Shown piece after piece: positions 60,221-64,000 of a stretch of 64,000 nt of DNA. Under the pieces are notes generated by a model, which searched no databases, was not told the DNA's origin, and saw only the letters and a program-made list of their open reading frames with translations. Numbering within the stretch: position 1 is the first letter of the stretch; the number at the start of each line of letters is the position of its first letter. This DNA comes from Saccharomyces uvarum (lineage: Eukaryota > Ascomycota > Saccharomycetes > Saccharomycetales > Saccharomycetaceae), in the NCBI GenBank assembly GCA_947243795.1, contig OX365929.1:248001-312000 (forward strand), read 5' to 3'. A program made the translations under genes and the position numbers.

Positions 60221-63200
60221 TTAATCACTAACTTCACCATCATCATTATATCTTGGTTCAGCGTCAAAAATTAGTTCGTATTTCCTCCATTTTTGTCTTA
60301 GTTTACTATTCGGATCATTATACATTTCCTCATCTTCTTGGTCAAATTCGTCCAACCAATCCCATTTCCCACTAAATTTGGTTTTGGGACCTGCAGAGGA
60401 AGAAGTACTGTTCAGATCTGTTTCCTCATTAATCATATCAGTCATCTCTTTTTCATCAAGAATTAATGGCGAATCAGCTGTCAGGTAATTCCATATCAGT
60501 AACAGATAAAACTTCAAGCTCTTTATACCTCTTAAGAATCCTTTATCTTCTACATTTGGTGATTTTGGTGGTATGCGGAACTTATCCAGGCATTCCATTG
60601 TATCTTCTTTGGTCACAGAACGTGCAAAGTCAATTAAGTTAACTTTCACACGAGCGCCGTGTTTCTTCTTATAGTTTGCCTTGTTGGCATCACCATCATA
60701 CATTAGTAGTAAAGATGCACCGTATAATCTGTAACCTTTTAAATTGAGAATTTCAGAATACAGAGTATCCAATTGTTTGATTAGCCTTGGAATTTGCCTA
60801 ATTATACTTTCAATTGTTTCACCATCATATAAGAATCGTGCAAGAACTCTTGCAAACTGCCAACCAACCTTAACTCTTCTACCGAAATACTTGTCTCTGG
60901 TGATATAATAATCTTTATTCCAGACTTTTAGGCCACAGACTCTAACGCCTAATCTTCTGGATGTAGTCTTTAGACATTTGGCACGCTGTGATAGTTGTTT
61001 GGTCCTTTTAGCATCTACACCATATTGCCTTGTGCCCATCTTTAGATCGAATGCGCACGGTTTGTTCATGTTTCTTGTTAAATCTTCTAATAAAATGAAT
61101 TTAGAGACAATGGTGTGGGATGTTTCCTCAAATGTGACTGATTCAATGTCATGATGGCTGTAGTCGTTTGAAACGTTATACCCCAACGATTTTATGATCA
61201 TGTTATTATCGGAGGTATCACGCTGGTCATGCCTATCTACCTTTATTGTTTCATTCCCCGTATCTTCATCCATATCAAATACACCTTCTTCTGTGTTGTT
61301 AGCATGATTGGGAGAAGAGCTAAATTCGCTGTCATCTCTGGAATTAGATGCAGTCAGGATGGGGGACAAAGTATTGCAAAATGAATCCTTGCGTCTCATT
61401 TGTTCGTTCTTATGGAATTGCTTCAAATCCATTACTGAATGTGAACTTTCTAATGCATTGGATATTTTTTCATGAAGTGACTTTTTCAACAGTGGGCCAT
61501 GTGGACTTGCACCGGAATTAGAATTGCCGATCTGCAAATCCAAGTTCACTAATGAAGCTGAGTCACCGAGAGTCTTTACGGATGCATTGGACGCATCATG
61601 AGATGAAGCCCTCGATTTTTGCGGGCGGGAAGGAGCGTTTGAATCTGAGTGCGAATTGCGGTTTCCTGTGGAAATTGTGTTAGAATTTCTTTTTCTTCTG
61701 AAGCATTTTGGTGCAAATACTTCCCTGATAACTAGATTTCTCAATTCTGTATTGATCATTGTAGATCCAGAATCGCGTCTTTTTAATTTGTTCATATTGC
61801 CATGATTTTCGAAGGAACACGAGTTATGGGAAGAAGAAGAAGAAAAGTAAGAATCGTTTGGCGCTGAATTGGGAGAAGCAGAATATTTGTACCACAAGGA
61901 TTCTGGGATGATATGTCTGTTATCATTCAAAACAACTTCAGGTAGTAAAGAAGGCTGGTTAGAACTCGATAGTGATCTCTTGACATGTGGTTGAACCGGT
62001 TCCATCTCAGGAAGCGTATTTTCAAGTATTTGTCTTGATGAGTTTTCCAACGGGAAAGAATGTATGTGGGTTAAGGGAGTCCCCGTGGGTTCCGCATTAA
62101 TTGGGGCATCATGATTTCTGTTGCGATAAAGATCACCTTTTGTGTTGTTATTGCTATTATTACCTTCCTCACCTAAATCATTTAAAAAATCATCTTTTGA
62201 TTGAAAATGTTGTCTAACATTCAAGACACCGATATAACGTGGCATAAATTGTAACAGTTCTTTGTGACTTAATTCTATATTTTCATACCATCTATTTTCT
62301 CTATTCACTAGAGCCTTACAAACGGCTCTCTTCGAAAATCTAAATATGGCAGTGTGGCCCCCAACCCTATTTGTGAATGGTTTTAGCTCTACTGCCAGAG
62401 GGTATTCCCTATGCTCACTTTCTCCTTCTTCCTCTTCTTCCTCCTGCTCATCTTTGCTGTCTTGTGCAGGAGGTTTGAATTGTTTTCTGCTTGGTTCGCC
62501 TTGCTGCACAGGTTCAGATTGTTGAGCATTTTGATTAGTGGTACGATTGTTGATATTTTCTTGCTTCAAAGACTGTGATAAGGTCGAATGGGTCTTGACT
62601 CTAAATGTATGTCTGTTGTATGTCCTGGGAAGCGTTGCTATGCTAGGCGCGAAACCTATGGTGGAAGGTTGAATGGTGTCGATATCAGTTTCCATTTTGT
62701 CCCTTTCTTCATAACCAGAACCAGCTTTACTTTTATGAGGATAATACGTTGCAGAAGAGACAGGTTTCAGTGTTAGATCCTCCGATATTCCGTGTAGAGT
62801 ATTCTGGTAAGTGGATTTAGGTGAAATGGACCCTTCATCTGTATCTGGGCTTGTTTTTGGAAAGGTTTGTTGATGTATCACTTGTGGCTGGTGCGATTGT
62901 TGTTTTCCAACATCCTCATCAGAGACTTGACCCCCCTCATCGATCGTGTTAATATTAGTGCCATGCGCCACGTGCTCGTTGGACTGTATTGCCGGTCTCT
63001 CGTGGTGTGGTAGAATTGAACATGACAATGACAATGATGAAGACAAAGCGTCTGAATATGTTTTTTTGTTGGAGGGCCGTAATGCTTCTGGTATCGATTT
63101 AGAAGACGATTTTGATCTTGGCTTTTCGCCCGCGTAAGACGAAGATTTCTCATTATTATTATCGGTACTATTGTTGTTATCGGCTAAACATTCATCATCT

Positions 63201-63385
63201 CTGAAAATTCTTAAATACGTACTCGCCTTTCTACCATGCAAGACCGAAGAAAGCTTCTTCGTCTCTGGCACATTAAGATCTTTTAGCGTTGTTATGCATT
63301 CTTCGGACTCTTTTTGGTGCAAGGGCTGCAGTTGTTCTCTCGACGTATTAGGTATTTTATCATTGATTTTGTCAGAAGTGTTCAT
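60221..63385 (-). CDS. KCS1: Inositol hexakisphosphate kinase Kcs1
   Basis: The product makes the pyrophosphates 5-PP-IP5 and related species from IP6, messengers in phosphate and stress signalling. The 1054 residues (S. cerevisiae 1050) have a long disordered, Ser/Asn/His-rich N-terminus with an acidic run (DEQEEEEEEGESEH) and a C-terminal IPK catalytic domain. The inositol-phosphate kinase motif PCAFDLKMGTRQYG (PxxxDxKxG) is near residue 776. The late SLLLMYDGD and VNLIDFARS metal/ATP-binding motifs follow. Synteny with DAD1 and YDR018C holds. Confidence 0.97.
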   Translation of the reverse strand: MNTSDKINDKIPNTSREQLQPLHQKESEECITTLKDLNVPETKKLSSVLHGRKASTYLRIFRDDECLADNNNSTDNNNEKSSSYAGEKPRSKSSSKSIPEALRPSNKKTYSDALSSSLSLSCSILPHHERPAIQSNEHVAHGTNINTIDEGGQVSDEDVGKQQSHQPQVIHQQTFPKTSPDTDEGSISPKSTYQNTLHGISEDLTLKPVSSATYYPHKSKAGSGYEERDKMETDIDTIQPSTIGFAPSIATLPRTYNRHTFRVKTHSTLSQSLKQENINNRTTNQNAQQSEPVQQGEPSRKQFKPPAQDSKDEQEEEEEEGESEHREYPLAVELKPFTNRVGGHTAIFRFSKRAVCKALVNRENRWYENIELSHKELLQFMPRYIGVLNVRQHFQSKDDFLNDLGEEGNNSNNNTKGDLYRNRNHDAPINAEPTGTPLTHIHSFPLENSSRQILENTLPEMEPVQPHVKRSLSSSNQPSLLPEVVLNDNRHIIPESLWYKYSASPNSAPNDSYFSSSSSHNSCSFENHGNMNKLKRRDSGSTMINTELRNLVIREVFAPKCFRRKRNSNTISTGNRNSHSDSNAPSRPQKSRASSHDASNASVKTLGDSASLVNLDLQIGNSNSGASPHGPLLKKSLHEKISNALESSHSVMDLKQFHKNEQMRRKDSFCNTLSPILTASNSRDDSEFSSSPNHANNTEEGVFDMDEDTGNETIKVDRHDQRDTSDNNMIIKSLGYNVSNDYSHHDIESVTFEETSHTIVSKFILLEDLTRNMNKPCAFDLKMGTRQYGVDAKRTKQLSQRAKCLKTTSRRLGVRVCGLKVWNKDYYITRDKYFGRRVKVGWQFARVLARFLYDGETIESIIRQIPRLIKQLDTLYSEILNLKGYRLYGASLLLMYDGDANKANYKKKHGARVKVNLIDFARSVTKEDTMECLDKFRIPPKSPNVEDKGFLRGIKSLKFYLLLIWNYLTADSPLILDEKEMTDMINEETDLNSTSSSAGPKTKFSGKWDWLDEFDQEDEEMYNDPNSKLRQKWRKYELIFDAEPRYNDDGEVSD

Positions 63386-63757
63386 AGTCTCTTGGCTTTA
63401 GTTCTATATATACAGAAAGTTATAGAATGAAAGAGAAGACAGAAAGGCGTATAGAGTAAAAGAAGATAAAAGACGGTTCTGATAATATACGGCCACTCTC
63501 CGGATTTTTCCTTTTGTTGGAGATCTCACTAGCCAACAGAGACAAAACAAGAGGAAAAAGTATTTCTGACTTGATCCTATACTGAAAAAAACAAAACTGC
63601 GAAACGGCGCGCAATTTGGGGGCGCCGACACTTCCTGCGATGAGATTAAAAGATGTCATTATATTCGATATAGAGCAACTACTATTTATATTCTTCTCCA
63701 TTGTGACGGATGTGTGCGGCCGATAGAAGCCAACGGGTGAATATGGACGCGATTGTG
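63386..63757. other. KCS1 promoter region
   Basis: This 372-bp stretch lies between KCS1 and the stop of the next minus-strand gene. GC-rich patches are near 63604-63630 (GGCGCGC, GGCGCC) and 63716-63722 (CGGCCG), and T-rich tracts are present. Open frames are short and unsupported. Confidence 0.45.
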
Positions 63758-64000
63758 TTAGATTACTGTTAGCCCAGAGAGCTTTTTTATCGCAAATAAG
63801 AAGACAAGGAATGCCAGCATGCCGTAGTAGGAAAAGATCCGAGGTGCTAGTGCATCGTGTTGAAATCCGTCTGTTTGCTTAACAACCACAGCAGACGGGT
63901 TCTTACTTTCGTCAAGGCTCTTGAACTGGCCAGAATTGTAGTAGTTTTCAAGTAATTCGTCCTTATCCTTCCACACGTCCAGTAACCAATTGAAGAAAAC
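63758..64000 (-). CDS. YDR018C: C-terminal end of an acyltransferase-like membrane protein (YDR018C), partial
   Basis: Reading minus-strand from the right edge gives about 80 in-frame residues without a start, beginning VFFNWLLDVWKDKDELLENY and ending in a membrane segment (MLAFLVFLFAIKK) and KLSGLTVI. The WLLDVWKDKDELLE block is typical of the C-terminal part of yeast CST26/YDR018C-type lysophospholipid acyltransferases, and YDR018C follows KCS1 in S. cerevisiae. The start and the catalytic HX4D part lie outside the window. Confidence 0.85.
   Translation of the reverse strand, partial: VFFNWLLDVWKDKDELLENYYNSGQFKSLDESKNPSAVVVKQTDGFQHDALAPRIFSYYGMLAFLVFLFAIKKLSGLTVI

Overview
The window is nuclear DNA from a Saccharomyces yeast that is not S. 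cerevisiae. Nearly every protein is recognisable, at about the same length, as an S. cerevisiae orthologue, and the gene order from 594 to 52488 is that of S. cerevisiae chromosome II right arm, starting with the first gene after the centromere: NTH2, RER2, COQ1, GPI18, RCR1, UGA2, DSF2, HHF1-HHT1, IPP1, a tRNA-Thr gene, GRX7, MNN2, YBR016W, KAP104, GAL7-GAL10-GAL1, FUR4, POA1, CHS3, SCO2, OLA1, ETR1, YPK3, CDS1, RKM3. At the ribosomal protein gene RPL4 (52688-53776) the order switches to S. cerevisiae chromosome IV: PSF1, RAD61, HED1, DAD1, KCS1 and the 3' end of a YDR018C-like acyltransferase. RPL4A (chr II) and RPL4B (chr IV) are whole-genome-duplication twins, so the junction looks like a II/IV translocation made by recombination between the two copies. 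From known karyotypes, a II-IV translocation points to S. uvarum, S. eubayanus or the bayanus-type subgenome of lager yeast. I cannot choose among them from this window.

Layout. 1-593 is the pericentromeric 3' flank of NTH2. 594-12613 is housekeeping and membrane genes (trehalase, dolichol and ubiquinone chain synthesis, GPI anchor, GABA catabolism). 12614-13903 is a gene-free stretch where S. cerevisiae has the drug transporter FLR1. 13904-15282 is the divergent H4/H3 pair with four 16-bp histone UAS elements and a probable replication origin. 15639-25146 runs from pyrophosphatase to karyopherin, with a tRNA-Thr(AGU) gene. 25878-32110 is an intact GAL cluster with three exact Gal4 sites and one degenerate site between GAL10 and GAL1, and one exact and one degenerate site at GAL7. 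32961-52488 is uracil permease, chitin synthase III, mitochondrial factors, a kinase, CDP-DAG synthase and a ribosomal-protein methyltransferase. 52688-64000 is the chromosome IV part. It contains a fluoride exporter (FEX) gene between RAD61 and HED1, whereas S. cerevisiae has its two FEX genes in subtelomeres.

The GAL genes form the only obvious pathway cluster: galactokinase, uridylyltransferase and epimerase/mutarotase convert galactose to glucose-1-phosphate, and the upstream sites show Gal4 control. H3 and H4 are co-regulated from a shared promoter. The other neighbours are mostly functionally unrelated.

I see no intact transposon, LTR element, CRISPR array or foreign island, and no evidence for a wholly new system. 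The notable points are rearrangements, lost or relocated genes, and promoter architecture. Statements about S. cerevisiae come from memory; no database was searched.
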